A DNA stretch of 64,000 nt, taken from positions 1,302,001 to 1,366,000 of the forward strand of contig CP049016.1 of the NCBI GenBank assembly GCA_004376055.2, in the 5' to 3' direction. The stretch is from Nitrospirales bacterium LBB_01. Lineage in GTDB: Bacteria; Nitrospirota; Thermodesulfovibrionia; Thermodesulfovibrionales; Magnetobacteriaceae. This document shows, in pieces, positions 31,295 through 40,313 of the stretch (positions are counted from its first letter, which is position 1; each line of letters starts with the position of its first letter). The notes under the pieces were generated by a model that was not told where the DNA came from, searched no databases, and worked only from the letters and a program-made list of their open reading frames with translations. Position numbers and translations under genes: made by a program.

Positions 31295-32818
31295 CTATTG
31301 CAGCACGTTTTGAATAAACTCCAGCACTTCGTATTTTTCAACGGGTCTTTTGTTGCCGATAATTGCTACGGCAAGCGCTCCTACAGCGTTACTGATAAAA
31401 GACACAAGCTCTACCGGCATCCCGAGGGCCATGCACGGCGCGGCATACGAAAAGAACGCATCCCCTGCCCCTATCACGTCTATCACTTTTGTAGCAAACG
31501 CAGGCGTTCTGTTAATGCTCCCGCCGCGGCTTATACACAGTGAGCCGGCACTTCCCGCTGTGATAATTAACCGCTCCGTATTAACCATTGCCATAAGCTC
31601 TACGGCTACGTCCTCAAAATCCTCATACTTCATCTGCGTAGCAAGGCGCGCCTCGTAACCGTCCAGACAGATAAAATCGGTGCGCCCGTATTTTGTTATC
31701 AGATTAAGACCTGCATTGGCCCCGTTTGTCTGCGTGTTTACGGCAACCATGTTGGCTTGTGCTTCTATAAATCCGATTAATCTCTTTGTTATCAGTCCGT
31801 GCCCAAAATCTGAAACCAGCACAAGGTCGTAGTCTTTGATTATTTTATTTAAGAAGTCGATCATCTGGTTTTCAAGGGGTTCGTTTATAGATGTATCGTT
31901 TATGTAGTTAACCTCAAACACTTTTGTGTTATGGGTGTTTATGTACCGTTTTTTTATGATTGTAGGGGCGTCGTCTCTGTAAAAAAACGTTGCCTTTATG
32001 TTAGGTCTCAGGGAGCTCTTTACAAAATCCTCACGTGTGTCCTCAAGTCCCAGGACACTGACAAGGTGCACGTGATTACATAGACCCGAGACATGATTAG
32101 CTATGGCAAATGCCCCGCCCGCAAACACATCGACACTGAGAAACCTGTTTACGATTACATCTGCCTTAGGCGATTTCCCCATAGTCTCACAGTAGCAGTA
32201 CTCATCCACTATGCCGTCCCCTATGATGAGCACCTTATATCCTTTAAGACAATCCAATTTGTCTTTTATGTAATCAAACGGATAGACTTTGGAAAACTCC
32301 CGCAGGTAGGTCTTTATGTGTTCGGGGTAGATGTCAAGGAAATTGTTGATAATCTTAGAAGACGTAATGGAAAACCCGGAGGTCTCCATGATTTTACTAA
32401 GTCCAAAGTATAAGTCCTTTTCCTCGGCATAGATTTTATCGCGGATTTGGTTGTCGTTTTCCTTATGCTGCCGGCCTTTAGCGAATATGTCGGGTTTGAG
32501 GCGTTTTATACACTGAAAGGGTACAGTGTCGTCCACAATGGAGACGTAGTCAACCATGGAAAGCGAGGCGACATTTTCGGCGCGCTGAGTGTCGTGAAAA
32601 ATCGGTCTTCCCGGGCCCTTTCTGACATCAGAGTCCTGTATGACAGTTACAATGAGGATGTCTCCCATGTTTTTAGCGTCTTTGAGGTGGCGTATTGTGC
32701 CGGGATGAATCAGGTCAAACACCCCGTGAGACTGAACAACCTTTTTGCCTGATTTCTTTAACGCATCAACTTTGGCAGCAAGGTCGTCAATAAATAGTAT
32801 CTTTGTGTCAGTGTATAT
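31295..32818 (-). CDS. Nucleotidyltransferase-PfkB kinase fusion (HldE-like, domains reversed)
   Basis: About 508 residues. The N-terminal cytidylyltransferase-like domain (residues 25-165) has HGVFDLIHPGTIRHL, where HxGH is replaced by HPGT, plus ITSSKI. The C-terminal ribokinase/PfkB domain has the catalytic VIDVIGAGDAFFS. HldE normally has the kinase first. Conserved similarity extends about 32 codons upstream of the only canonical start (GTG 32722), yet no ATG, GTG or TTG lies in that stretch. AAGGAGG at 32829-32835 points to a rare start such as ATA at 32818. It presumably makes a nucleotide-activated sugar. Confidence 0.85.
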   Translation of the reverse strand: MYTDTKILFIDDLAAKVDALKKSGKKVVQSHGVFDLIHPGTIRHLKDAKNMGDILIVTVIQDSDVRKGPGRPIFHDTQRAENVASLSMVDYVSIVDDTVPFQCIKRLKPDIFAKGRQHKENDNQIRDKIYAEEKDLYFGLSKIMETSGFSITSSKIINNFLDIYPEHIKTYLREFSKVYPFDYIKDKLDCLKGYKVLIIGDGIVDEYCYCETMGKSPKADVIVNRFLSVDVFAGGAFAIANHVSGLCNHVHLVSVLGLEDTREDFVKSSLRPNIKATFFYRDDAPTIIKKRYINTHNTKVFEVNYINDTSINEPLENQMIDFLNKIIKDYDLVLVSDFGHGLITKRLIGFIEAQANMVAVNTQTNGANAGLNLITKYGRTDFICLDGYEARLATQMKYEDFEDVAVELMAMVNTERLIITAGSAGSLCISRGGSINRTPAFATKVIDVIGAGDAFFSYAAPCMALGMPVELVSFISNAVGALAVAIIGNKRPVEKYEVLEFIQNVLQ

Positions 32819-32848
32819 GTCCGTGATTCCTCCTTTTTTACGTCTTTT

Positions 32849-33457
32849 TTAAGTTGATTTAATTCTGTTAGCCAAAGATAATGGTTTTGACTTACGGATT
32901 ACTCCTTTGTCATCGTCAAGAAATGTTATGCTTTCGTAATAATCCTCAAGACGAATAAAAGTACCAAACTCTTGAGCCCATTTTTTCAACCTCGAATTGC
33001 AAGTTTTCTCCCATGCGATGATTTCAATCCCCCAGCCTTTATTGTGCATTCTTTCTAAATCGGCATGAAAATCTACTCCATCATGAAAACCATGGCCATC
33101 TCCTGTTAACATTATAACTATTCCGGGGGTTCCATTATAGTCAATAGTCTTCCTGAGCATATGCACTTGGAGGGCTTGATCCACAGCTTGCTCTTTATTT
33201 GAATCTGAACCTCTTTCAAGTAATTCAATCTTTATTCCGCATTGTTCCATTTTGTTCCAAACGTGACGCAATTCGGGAGGAACGGAGCCGACCGCTATTG
33301 CATATTCTATCTCACGGCCGGCGCTTGCAAGGTCCAAAATTCTATTAAATTGGAGCCTTAATTGATAACGCGCATCTTGCCCTTCATTCTCAGAAGCTAC
33401 CGTTTTTCCGCTTATAAAAATGTTTGAGTTATCCCAAAAAATAAAAACTTTTTTCAT
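32849..33457 (-). CDS. NYN domain (LabA/DUF88-like) putative nuclease
   Basis: A 202-residue PIN-like NYN protein: MKKVFIFWDNSNIFI holds the first Asp and Asn, KEQAVDQALQVHML the central acidic site, and MLTGDGHGFHDG the last acidic motif. These are RNA-processing nucleases; the biological role here is unknown. The ribosome site and start are tandemly duplicated (ATG at 33475 and 33457), the first opening a two-codon frame, ATG GAA TGA, before the main start. Confidence 0.8.
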   Translation of the reverse strand: MKKVFIFWDNSNIFISGKTVASENEGQDARYQLRLQFNRILDLASAGREIEYAIAVGSVPPELRHVWNKMEQCGIKIELLERGSDSNKEQAVDQALQVHMLRKTIDYNGTPGIVIMLTGDGHGFHDGVDFHADLERMHNKGWGIEIIAWEKTCNSRLKKWAQEFGTFIRLEDYYESITFLDDDKGVIRKSKPLSLANRIKST

Positions 33458-33540
33458 ATGTTCTCCTCATTCCATATGTTCTCCTAAAAAAAAGCATTTC
33501 TTAGTGTAACTCAAGTGAGATATGTATTTCAACTTCTTTT

Positions 33541-33580
33541 TCTTATCTGCGTTCATCTGCGTCATCTGCGGATAAAGTTC
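33541..33580. repeat. CTGCGTTCATCTGCGTCAT repeat copy
   Basis: One copy of the CGCAGAT family, CTGCGTTCATCTGCG followed by GATAAAGTT. Confidence 0.65.
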
Positions 33581-33648
33581 TCAAAATCACAACAAAAACG
33601 TTCCTTTTCACTTTGAATTAATCGCAATGAAAACAACATTTTAATTTT

Positions 33649-33680
33649 GATATAATCTATAATATAATAGATATTATATC
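33649..33680. promoter_or_regulatory. Near-palindromic operator/promoter before the recombinase gene
   Basis: GATATAAT ... ATTATATC arms with an inner CTAT...ATAG pair and two TATAAT boxes (33651, 33662). Transcription control of the recombinase is inferred. Confidence 0.5.
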
Positions 33681-33703
33681 TTTTTACTGAGAGGAGCGGT
33701 TAA

Positions 33704-34315
33704 ATGGCAAAAACCATCGGATATATCAGAGTGTCCACGGATGAGCAGGACTATAGAAACCAAAAGTTTGAGATTTTAAATTATTGCGATAAAGAGCACA
33801 TCAAAGTGGATACGTGGATAGAGCTTGAGGTATCAACCCGTAAGTCTTTAAAGGAGCGCTCAATAGACAAGCTGATGTCTTCTTTAGAGTCCGGCGACAG
33901 GTTGATAGTGACAGAGCTTTCACGATTAGGGCGGAGCACCGGCGAGGTTATTCAACTGATAAAGAAACTGGCGGCACTTAAGGTAGAGTTCATCTCGGTC
34001 AAACAGGGGCTTAAAATCAACGCATCAAACGATAACGATATGACCTCTAAGATAATGGTCACGATTTTCTCGCTGCTTGCCGAACTTGAACGGGATTTAC
34101 TCTCTCACCGCACCAAAACGGCGCTGCAACGGGCAAGGGCAGACGGTAGAACGCTTGGCCGCCCTAAGGGCCCCGGCAAATCAAAATTAGACGGCAAAGA
34201 GGGAGAGATTAGGGGGCTTTTGAATAAACGGGTTACAAAGGCGAATATTGCTAAGATTTTGGATGTATCATGGGGCACTGTTGATAATTTCATAAAGCGT
34301 AAGATGTCATTTTGA
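33704..34315 (+). CDS. Serine recombinase (resolvase/invertase)
   Basis: A 203-residue small serine recombinase. The catalytic serine is in YIRVSTDEQDY (Ser12 region), and other active-site residues are in LIVTELSRLGRS. The E-helix reaches LERDLLSHRTKTAL, and a C-terminal helix-turn-helix follows (VTKANIAKILDVSWGTVDNF). The ribosome site GAGAGGAG is 8 nt before the ATG. No target crossover sites were identified nearby. It may belong to the plasmid-like or mobile content of the region. Confidence 0.92.
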   Translation: MAKTIGYIRVSTDEQDYRNQKFEILNYCDKEHIKVDTWIELEVSTRKSLKERSIDKLMSSLESGDRLIVTELSRLGRSTGEVIQLIKKLAALKVEFISVKQGLKINASNDNDMTSKIMVTIFSLLAELERDLLSHRTKTALQRARADGRTLGRPKGPGKSKLDGKEGEIRGLLNKRVTKANIAKILDVSWGTVDNFIKRKMSF

Positions 34316-34370
34316 GATGGTTTTGTGTTATGATATAACATCGATAACGGGGGAGGAGTGTATAGGAATT

Positions 34371-34640
34371 ATGGTGACAATAGTTTTAGAACATATAAAA
34401 GGAACTGATTTGCCTGCGGAGTGGATAGAGAAATATAGGCTGCCGACAGAACGGAGTTTTACGGTTAAAATAGAGCCTGATACTTTGGATGGCTTACCGC
34501 CAGCGCCGGTTGGAGACGAAAGAATGAGAATTCTGGAGTCAATCAGAGCTTTAGGCGGCGGCAATGAGGACTCCGAGGAGTGGATACGAATAATTAAGAC
34601 TGCCAGGACAATCTCTAAACGAAGGGTTGATATTATTTAA
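34371..34640 (+). CDS. Putative antitoxin of the VapC pair
   Basis: An 89-residue protein with an N-terminal beta-hairpin-like part and an acidic helix (ERMRILESIRALGG). GGAGGAG, 12-14 nt upstream, supports the ATG at 34371. It overlaps the next gene (TAATG). No known family; its role is inferred from the neighbour. Confidence 0.65.
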   Translation: MVTIVLEHIKGTDLPAEWIEKYRLPTERSFTVKIEPDTLDGLPPAPVGDERMRILESIRALGGGNEDSEEWIRIIKTARTISKRRVDII

Positions 34641-35080
34641 TGCCTTACCTGTTGGATACCAACCACTGTATTTACCTGATGAATGGCTCAGAGAAAACAG
34701 AAAACGACCTTTCAACCTTTGAACATAATACGATAGAAATGGTGCATATTTTTAGAAACGAGCCTTGCTATATGTCAGAAGTCAGTTTAGGAGAGCTATA
34801 TTACGGAGTGGCTTTTTCTAACATGAAAGAACATAATTTTAACAAGATAGCACTTTTTAGGGAGTCTGTTTTAACACTGTCATTAGATACAAATATTTGG
34901 ATGTTATTTGGTGAAACAAAAGCTTATTTACGAAAGCAAGGTAAAACTATAACTGATTTTGATTTACTAATCGCTTGCACTGCAAAGACGTATAATTTAA
35001 TTCTTGTGACAAATGATTCAGATTTTGAGGTTTTACCGGAATCTTTTGAACGAGTGAATTGGGCCGGAAAGGAGAGATAA
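34640..35080 (+). CDS. vapC: VapC-type PIN ribonuclease toxin
   Basis: A 146-residue PIN protein: YLLDTNHCIYLM (first Asp), MSEVSLGELYYG (Glu), TITDFDLLIACTAKTYNLILVTND, split as DFDLLIACTA and LVTNDSDF, holding the last acids. All four acidic positions are present. It starts at the antitoxin stop (TAATG) and is followed by cysC after 4 bp. Confidence 0.92.
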   Translation: MPYLLDTNHCIYLMNGSEKTENDLSTFEHNTIEMVHIFRNEPCYMSEVSLGELYYGVAFSNMKEHNFNKIALFRESVLTLSLDTNIWMLFGETKAYLRKQGKTITDFDLLIACTAKTYNLILVTNDSDFEVLPESFERVNWAGKER

Positions 35081-35084
35081 TAAA

Positions 35085-35693
35085 ATGGTACAGGAAAATT
35101 TGGTGTGGCATGAGGTGTTAGTAAGCCGCCGGATGAAAGAGGCTCAAAACGGGCACAGGAGCGCAGTGCTTTGGTTTACAGGGCTGCCCAGCTCCGGGAA
35201 ATCTACGATTGCGCTTTCGGTTGAAAAGCGGCTCTATGACATGGGAGTAAAAACAATGGTGCTTGACGGAGATAACGTCCGCCACGGACTGTGTTCCAAT
35301 TTGGGATTTACAATGGATGACCGCAAAGAAAATATCCGCAGAATCGGGGAGGTTGCAAAGCTCTTTATAGAGGCCGGTGTGATAACAATGACTGCGTTCA
35401 TATCGCCGCTTAGGGAATATCGTGATGCGGTACGCGCACTTGTTGGCAATTATGATTTTATAGAGATATACTGTGACTGTTCTATTGACGTGTGTGAACA
35501 GAGGGATGTTAAGGGTCACTATAAAAAGGCAAGGGCTGGAGAAATTAAGGAATTTACCGGCGTGTCCTCACCATATGAGGCGCCTGAGCTCCCTGAGATA
35601 GTTCTTAAAACCGATACGCTTACAATTGAGCAGTGCTCAGAGCAGGTGGTGCAGTATCTGAAAAGCGCAGGCATATTAAGCAACACCGCCTAA
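35085..35693 (+). CDS. cysC: Adenylylsulfate kinase
   Basis: A 202-residue APS kinase. Walker A is GLPSSGKST, then DGDNVRHGLCSNLGF, the APS-binding stretch, given in part. It phosphorylates APS to PAPS. Sulfate activation genes (cysD, cysN) are absent around it, so it may feed sulfation of a surface sugar, or phosphorylate a related nucleotide sugar. It follows vapC by only 4 bp, with GGAGAG as ribosome site, an odd operon partner. Confidence 0.9.
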   Translation: MVQENLVWHEVLVSRRMKEAQNGHRSAVLWFTGLPSSGKSTIALSVEKRLYDMGVKTMVLDGDNVRHGLCSNLGFTMDDRKENIRRIGEVAKLFIEAGVITMTAFISPLREYRDAVRALVGNYDFIEIYCDCSIDVCEQRDVKGHYKKARAGEIKEFTGVSSPYEAPELPEIVLKTDTLTIEQCSEQVVQYLKSAGILSNTA

Positions 35694-35800
35694 ACAACTA
35701 CGGTACCTTTCCTTTAATGTTGACAATTGAATTTCTGTCGTGTTAACATCCCCTGTATTTACCTTTACAGACGTTTAGAATAATCACACTGGAGAACGTA

Positions 35801-37270
35801 ATGGGAAAGATAAGAAAGGTGTTGCTGACACAACCCAGCACCAGCTGGGCTAATAACAGGCCGTGGTCTATTCACCCCTATACACTTGCGCTTTTGTGCG
35901 CTATTATGCCCGACGACTACGAGTGCCAAGCATTGGACCCTAATCTGAATGCTCTTACTAAAGAAGATGTAAAGGCTGTTATTTCCGCTTTTGCCCCTGA
36001 TGTTGTCGGAATAAGTTGTATTTCTCTTGAATTTGCCAGAAGCGCCGGCATGTTGACCGCCATTATAAAAGAGATTAACCCCGAAACTGTTATTGTGCTG
36101 GGCGGCGTTTATCCTACCACTACGCCGGATATCGCTCTTGAGGACCCGAATGTGGATTATCTGATTTTGGGTGAGGGAGAACACCGTCTGCCGAAATTCC
36201 TGGAAATGTTAAATAAAAATGACTATAACTTCAGTAATTTTGATGGTATTGCATACAAAGATTCCTCCGGCAAAGTTGTTGTTAATCCCATGACGACATA
36301 TATTCAAGATCTGGACACGCTGCCCTTTCCAGCATGGGATAAGCTTGATTTCTTGAAATATGCCAACAAAGTCGACAGATTTTCAAACATCTTTCTCCCA
36401 TTAAAATATCCCTACACCATAATGTCAACCTCACGCGGATGCCCGCACCACTGTATTTATTGCAGCGCTCATTCAGTCTCCGGACGTGCTATACGGTTTA
36501 AATCTGCAGAACGTGTGCTTGAGGAAATAGACTGGCTGGTTAACGACTACGGGATAAAAGAGATAGTGTTTTTGGATGACAGTCTTATACAAAGCAGAAA
36601 AAGATTTGAAACCATCCTTAAAGGATTAATCAAGAGAGATTACGATCTACACTGGAAAAGCGGCAACCTGTCAACGTTTCTACTGGATGACGCACTGTTG
36701 GAGTTAATGAAAGAAAGCAAAACATATCAATTGATACTACCCATAGAGTCTGGTAATCAGGACGTGCTTACACGGCTGATAAAAAAACCCCTTAACCTGA
36801 AACAAGTGCCTGGGATAATGAAAAAAGCACGGGAGCTCGGGTTAGAAGTAATTGCTGATTTTATTATCGGCATACCCGGCGAGACGTGGGACCAAATCAG
36901 AGACACCGTCACTTTTGCCGATGAGATGAATGCCGACATTGTCAATTTCCATATAGCAACACCTGTTCCCACCACAGAGCTATATTCTATGGCAAAGGAA
37001 CAAAATGTCCTTATAGACGGCTTTGATTTCAGAAAGTTTGAGTTTTTCGGTTTTGCTCACGGCTGTATAAAAACCAATGAGTTCAGTCCCGAAATCCTAC
37101 ACTCTTTGAGAGCGTTTGAGTGGGACAGGATAAATTTCAAAACGCAAGCAAAAAGAGAAACGTTTGCACGCATAAATGGCATAACAATAGAGGAGCTCAA
37201 TGCCTGGAGTAAAAAAACTATTCAAAATGCCGGGCTCTACTGGCCTGAAACAGACAAGGCCCTGAAATAG
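35801..37270 (+). CDS. Cobalamin-type radical SAM protein
   Basis: A 489-residue enzyme. Residues 1-150: B12-binding-like domain (LDPNLNALTKEDV, GGVYPTTTPDIAL, LGEGEHRL). Radical SAM core with SRGCPHHCIYCSAH, then VFLDDSLIQ, LPIESGNQD, and FIIGIPGETW. The ribosome site GGAG is present. It lies in the glycan region, between cysC and a DegT aminotransferase. Role: probable C-methylation or dehydration of a sugar or lipid; unproven. Confidence 0.9.
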   Translation: MGKIRKVLLTQPSTSWANNRPWSIHPYTLALLCAIMPDDYECQALDPNLNALTKEDVKAVISAFAPDVVGISCISLEFARSAGMLTAIIKEINPETVIVLGGVYPTTTPDIALEDPNVDYLILGEGEHRLPKFLEMLNKNDYNFSNFDGIAYKDSSGKVVVNPMTTYIQDLDTLPFPAWDKLDFLKYANKVDRFSNIFLPLKYPYTIMSTSRGCPHHCIYCSAHSVSGRAIRFKSAERVLEEIDWLVNDYGIKEIVFLDDSLIQSRKRFETILKGLIKRDYDLHWKSGNLSTFLLDDALLELMKESKTYQLILPIESGNQDVLTRLIKKPLNLKQVPGIMKKARELGLEVIADFIIGIPGETWDQIRDTVTFADEMNADIVNFHIATPVPTTELYSMAKEQNVLIDGFDFRKFEFFGFAHGCIKTNEFSPEILHSLRAFEWDRINFKTQAKRETFARINGITIEELNAWSKKTIQNAGLYWPETDKALK

Positions 37271-37334
37271 ATCTGCCTGTCAGATTACATGGGACATGCG
37301 GGCTTACAGGGAATTACAACTGTGCGTACAAATG

Positions 37335-37565
37335 CTATTTCAAAAGTTCTTTGAATTTCTCCACATTTAACTCAGCATCATTTAAAATGCTGGATAAAGT
37401 TTTTGGATGCAAGATTTTCCCTGAATGATATGGAACTGTTACCCTCCTGCGTTCACTATTTTTGTATATCTTGTGGCTTCCGCTTTGCCGTGAGAAAACA
37501 AATCCTACTCTTTCCAATACTTTAATTGCATTGTCAGCAGTCACTCTTGGAAATTTCTCGCTCAC
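37335..37565 (-). CDS. hicA: HicA toxin
   Basis: A 76-residue double-stranded RNA-binding-like HicA: AIKVLERVGFVFSRQSGSHKIY holds the catalytic histidine of SGSHKIY, with VPYHSGKILHPKTL. It starts with GTG overlapping the hicB stop (GTGA). Intact. Confidence 0.92.
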   Translation of the reverse strand: MSEKFPRVTADNAIKVLERVGFVFSRQSGSHKIYKNSERRRVTVPYHSGKILHPKTLSSILNDAELNVEKFKELLK

Positions 37566-37786
37566 ACTGCCACATCCATCAGAGTTAGACTTACTGATTC
37601 AGACTGTGGAATTTCCTCCGAGTTTTCTATTCTATCGTCTATGTGAAGACGAATTGCATCCTTAATATTTCCCAGCACCTCTTCATACGTATCACCCTGT
37701 GTATAGCAGCCTTGAAGCTCGGGACAGAAAGCAAAATACCCATCGCTATCCTTTTCGGTTACTACTGAGAACCTATATACGCTCAT
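37562..37786 (-). CDS. hicB: HicB antitoxin
   Basis: A 74-residue HicB: YFAFCPELQGCYTQGDTYEEVL, shown in part, is the ferredoxin-fold signature. GAGGAGG precedes ATG 37786 by 7 nt, which supports this start over the earlier one. The C-terminus lacks a clear helix-turn-helix. It is 17 bp from a GGAATCC half repeat. Confidence 0.9.
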   Translation of the reverse strand: MSVYRFSVVTEKDSDGYFAFCPELQGCYTQGDTYEEVLGNIKDAIRLHIDDRIENSEEIPQSESVSLTLMDVAV

Positions 37787-37802
37787 TATGCAGCCTCCTC
37801 TT

Positions 37803-37836
37803 TTTTTTGTCATTCCTGCGAAAGCAGGAATCCAGT
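37803..37836. repeat. Half copy of the GGATTCC palindromic repeat
   Basis: TTTGTCATTCCTGCGAAAGC followed by AGGAATCCAG. It lies between hicB and the aminotransferase stop. Confidence 0.65.
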
Positions 37837-37843
37837 CCTTTTA

Positions 37844-38920
37844 TTAGCTGTAGTCCTTAAGCGCCTCAATTAAGCGCTCCACGTTTTCCATAGGCTGGTC
37901 AGGGCCGCATGGCAGCACCAGTTCCTGTTGAGCAAACAGCTCTGAGTTGGGATAGATATTGTTGTCTTTAAAATACGCCGCCGTGTTTAGGTTTGGATGT
38001 GTTGGTCTTGCTTGAATTCCTCTGTCTGCCAGAAACTTTATCAACTTGTCTCTTTCAGCACACAGCACTTCAACATATATCGGCAGCTCGCCGTGTTCGG
38101 TATCCACTGGAATCAACTTTAGAAACGGAAACTCACTCAGTGCGGTTTCGTATTTTTTGTATATCGCCTTAACCCGCTCTATCCGTCCCGGCATATGTTC
38201 TAATCCAACAACTCCTATAGAAGCTGCAATATCGGTAAACTTGAAATTAAATCCTCTTGAAGTATATTTGACGTTAATAATGTCGTTTAAACCGTGAGTG
38301 CGAAGCATTCGTAATTTATTGTACGTGTCCGTATCTTTGGTCACGACAAAGCCGCCCTGTCCGGTTGAGAGAAGTTTCCCCATGGACATAGAAAAACAAC
38401 CGGCAAACGACTCTGTGCCGAGGGAAACGTTATTATGTTTTGAACAAAACGCCTGTGCAGCGTCTTCTATCACAATTAGACCGTGCTTGTCGGCAATTGT
38501 ATTTATCTCTTTCATGTTTACAGCCCGTCCGTTCATATGCACCGGCATTATGGCTTTAGTGGCAGGTTGAATTATCTTTTCAAGCTGTGTTACATCCATT
38601 ACCGGGCGCTCAGTCTCAACGTCTATAAAGGTAACCTCGGCTCCTGCCATCAGCACGGCATGGGCTGATGCGATCCACGTCCGGTTTGGTACGATTACCT
38701 TATCGCCGGGGCCAATGCCTGCTGCCATCAAAGACATCAAAAGCGCCATACTCCCGCTTGTAGTTGCCGCCACATACGGCACATTAAGCATTGCAGACAC
38801 TCCCCGCTCAAACTCCTCCGTAACCGGACCCTGGCTGAAACATTCTCTTTTGACGGATTCAGAAATTTTCCCTATTTCGTTGTCGCCAAAATTAACCCGC
38901 CACCACGAAATTTTATACAT
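37844..38920 (-). CDS. DegT/DnrJ/EryC1/StrS aminotransferase
   Basis: A 358-residue PLP enzyme. The catalytic lysine is in CFSMSMGKLLSTGQGG, with IVIEDAAQAF and IMPVHMNG before it. The N-terminus NEIGKISESVKRE is typical of sugar 3- or 4-aminotransferases. It transaminates a keto-sugar nucleotide. It stands among the glycan genes on the minus strand, 100 bp from the methyltransferase gene that lies upstream of it. Confidence 0.9.
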   Translation of the reverse strand: MYKISWWRVNFGDNEIGKISESVKRECFSQGPVTEEFERGVSAMLNVPYVAATTSGSMALLMSLMAAGIGPGDKVIVPNRTWIASAHAVLMAGAEVTFIDVETERPVMDVTQLEKIIQPATKAIMPVHMNGRAVNMKEINTIADKHGLIVIEDAAQAFCSKHNNVSLGTESFAGCFSMSMGKLLSTGQGGFVVTKDTDTYNKLRMLRTHGLNDIINVKYTSRGFNFKFTDIAASIGVVGLEHMPGRIERVKAIYKKYETALSEFPFLKLIPVDTEHGELPIYVEVLCAERDKLIKFLADRGIQARPTHPNLNTAAYFKDNNIYPNSELFAQQELVLPCGPDQPMENVERLIEALKDYS

Positions 38921-39022
38921 CCGTCACTCAGTCCTCCAAAACGTATCTTTGTCCGCAGCCAAATGCGGCGGCATAGTTTTTTTTCTATAGTAACTTATAG
39001 GGGAACTCAGAAGCAATTTTAA

Positions 39023-40159
39023 TTAGCCCGGAGGCGGCTGTATAAATTTTATTGAGGGATAGGATACTGATAATCGATCAAAGAGCGGTTTTGCAACAAA
39101 CCACGGAAAAGCCAGATAGACCACGGCGTCATCAAAGGGGATACGGTCAGGGTTAAATATGGGCAGTCCCATATGCACTTTCCCCTGTTTTAGCGGATCC
39201 TCATCTACAAAGAAATTAACGGAGGGTCTTATCATATTTGCCAGCCATGTGCCTGCGATAGCCGTGCCAAATATGCCAAATGCGCCGGAGTCGGAGGTCT
39301 CTGCCGCATGTTGCGCCACTTTGTGAAGCCATGAAAAAGACCTTTCAGCTAAGTCCACACCTCCGGTATTTTTAAAAACAAAGGTGGTGCCCGTATTGCC
39401 GGATTTCTTTGCCAGTATTCCTATCTCTTTTGCAATCCAGTCTTTGCTCTGAACCCCTACGCTAAAACCTGAAGCCCCTGCAGCACTGACAAGTGTGTCG
39501 GGATAAAAATGGGAACAATGGTCTGCAACCGTTAAATCAAACGGGGTTTTTATAAAACTCGGCACCTGAATAAACAACATGCCCCCCGGAGCCATAATAC
39601 CATGAAGCTTTTTTAAAAACCCCACCGGATCAAAAAGATGCTCTAACACGTATATCATAGTAACAATATCATAGCAGCCCTCTATCGTATCCACAGAGCC
39701 GGAGTATATCTCTGTAACCCCTGGAATTGCCTCTATAGCGCTCTGTTCAAAACCAAATAAACTCCACTGTGGGTATGCCTTGCCAAATGTCTTTAAAAAC
39801 GCACCGTTGCCGCATCCTATATCAAGCACTCTGCCCTGTTTAGGTATGTTAATGGTTTCCACAAGCCGTGTTAAAATCTCCTGCGTACGGGGCTTACTTA
39901 CAGAGCCGGGGAAAATCAGTTGTTCATTGCCATCGCTTAAAAAGTATATCTCATAACCGGAATATATCGTTTTAATGTCATCTAACAGAGCCGTAGTAAG
40001 CCGTTTCTGGATATGTCCACATCTCTGACAGTAAGCAAAATCACCCAAACGGGGCCACGGTTTACAGTCTGACGTAACTGCGGCAATACCGGTGGAAAAT
40101 TGTATGGCTGCTAAGTCCTTTTCCCCGCATAAAATACACCTGTCATCATTGACGCCCAT
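39023..40159 (-). CDS. Class I SAM methyltransferase with N-terminal zinc ribbon
   Basis: A 378-residue protein. Cysteines in CILCG and CQRCGH form a zinc site. The SAM motif is RVLDIGCGNGAFL. The C-terminal third (FGIFGTAIAGTWLANM, FFVDEDPLKQG) resembles the Rossmann-like tail of sugar C-methyltransferases (Methyltransf_14). Probable C-methylation of a keto-sugar nucleotide. It is on the opposite strand to the rSAM gene at 40314 and shares a divergent promoter gap. Confidence 0.82.
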   Translation of the reverse strand: MGVNDDRCILCGEKDLAAIQFSTGIAAVTSDCKPWPRLGDFAYCQRCGHIQKRLTTALLDDIKTIYSGYEIYFLSDGNEQLIFPGSVSKPRTQEILTRLVETINIPKQGRVLDIGCGNGAFLKTFGKAYPQWSLFGFEQSAIEAIPGVTEIYSGSVDTIEGCYDIVTMIYVLEHLFDPVGFLKKLHGIMAPGGMLFIQVPSFIKTPFDLTVADHCSHFYPDTLVSAAGASGFSVGVQSKDWIAKEIGILAKKSGNTGTTFVFKNTGGVDLAERSFSWLHKVAQHAAETSDSGAFGIFGTAIAGTWLANMIRPSVNFFVDEDPLKQGKVHMGLPIFNPDRIPFDDAVVYLAFPWFVAKPLFDRLSVSYPSIKFIQPPPG

Positions 40160-40244
40160 TAACGACTCTCCTCTGTTACCGCTTTTCTCTTAAAGAATCC
40201 TTTTTCTATCATTTTCCTCCCATGTATGTCAAGGACGTTTTGAT

Positions 40245-40274
40245 TTGACAAAATTCAGTTTCCAGTGATACTAT
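40245..40274 (+). promoter_or_regulatory. Promoter of the 40314 radical SAM gene
   Basis: TTGACA (40245-40250), 18-nt spacer, TACTAT (40269-40274). The gene has a GGAGG site 9 nt before ATG. Confidence 0.65.
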
Positions 40275-40313
40275 GCTAAAACAGCATCTGACCGTATAAA
40301 GGAGGTTATACTT

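Noticed and set aside
32722-32724. GTG at 32722 as the true start of the kinase fusion
   Set aside because: It would remove the first beta strand of the nucleotidyltransferase, and the AAGGAGG lies 105 nt upstream in a conserved frame.
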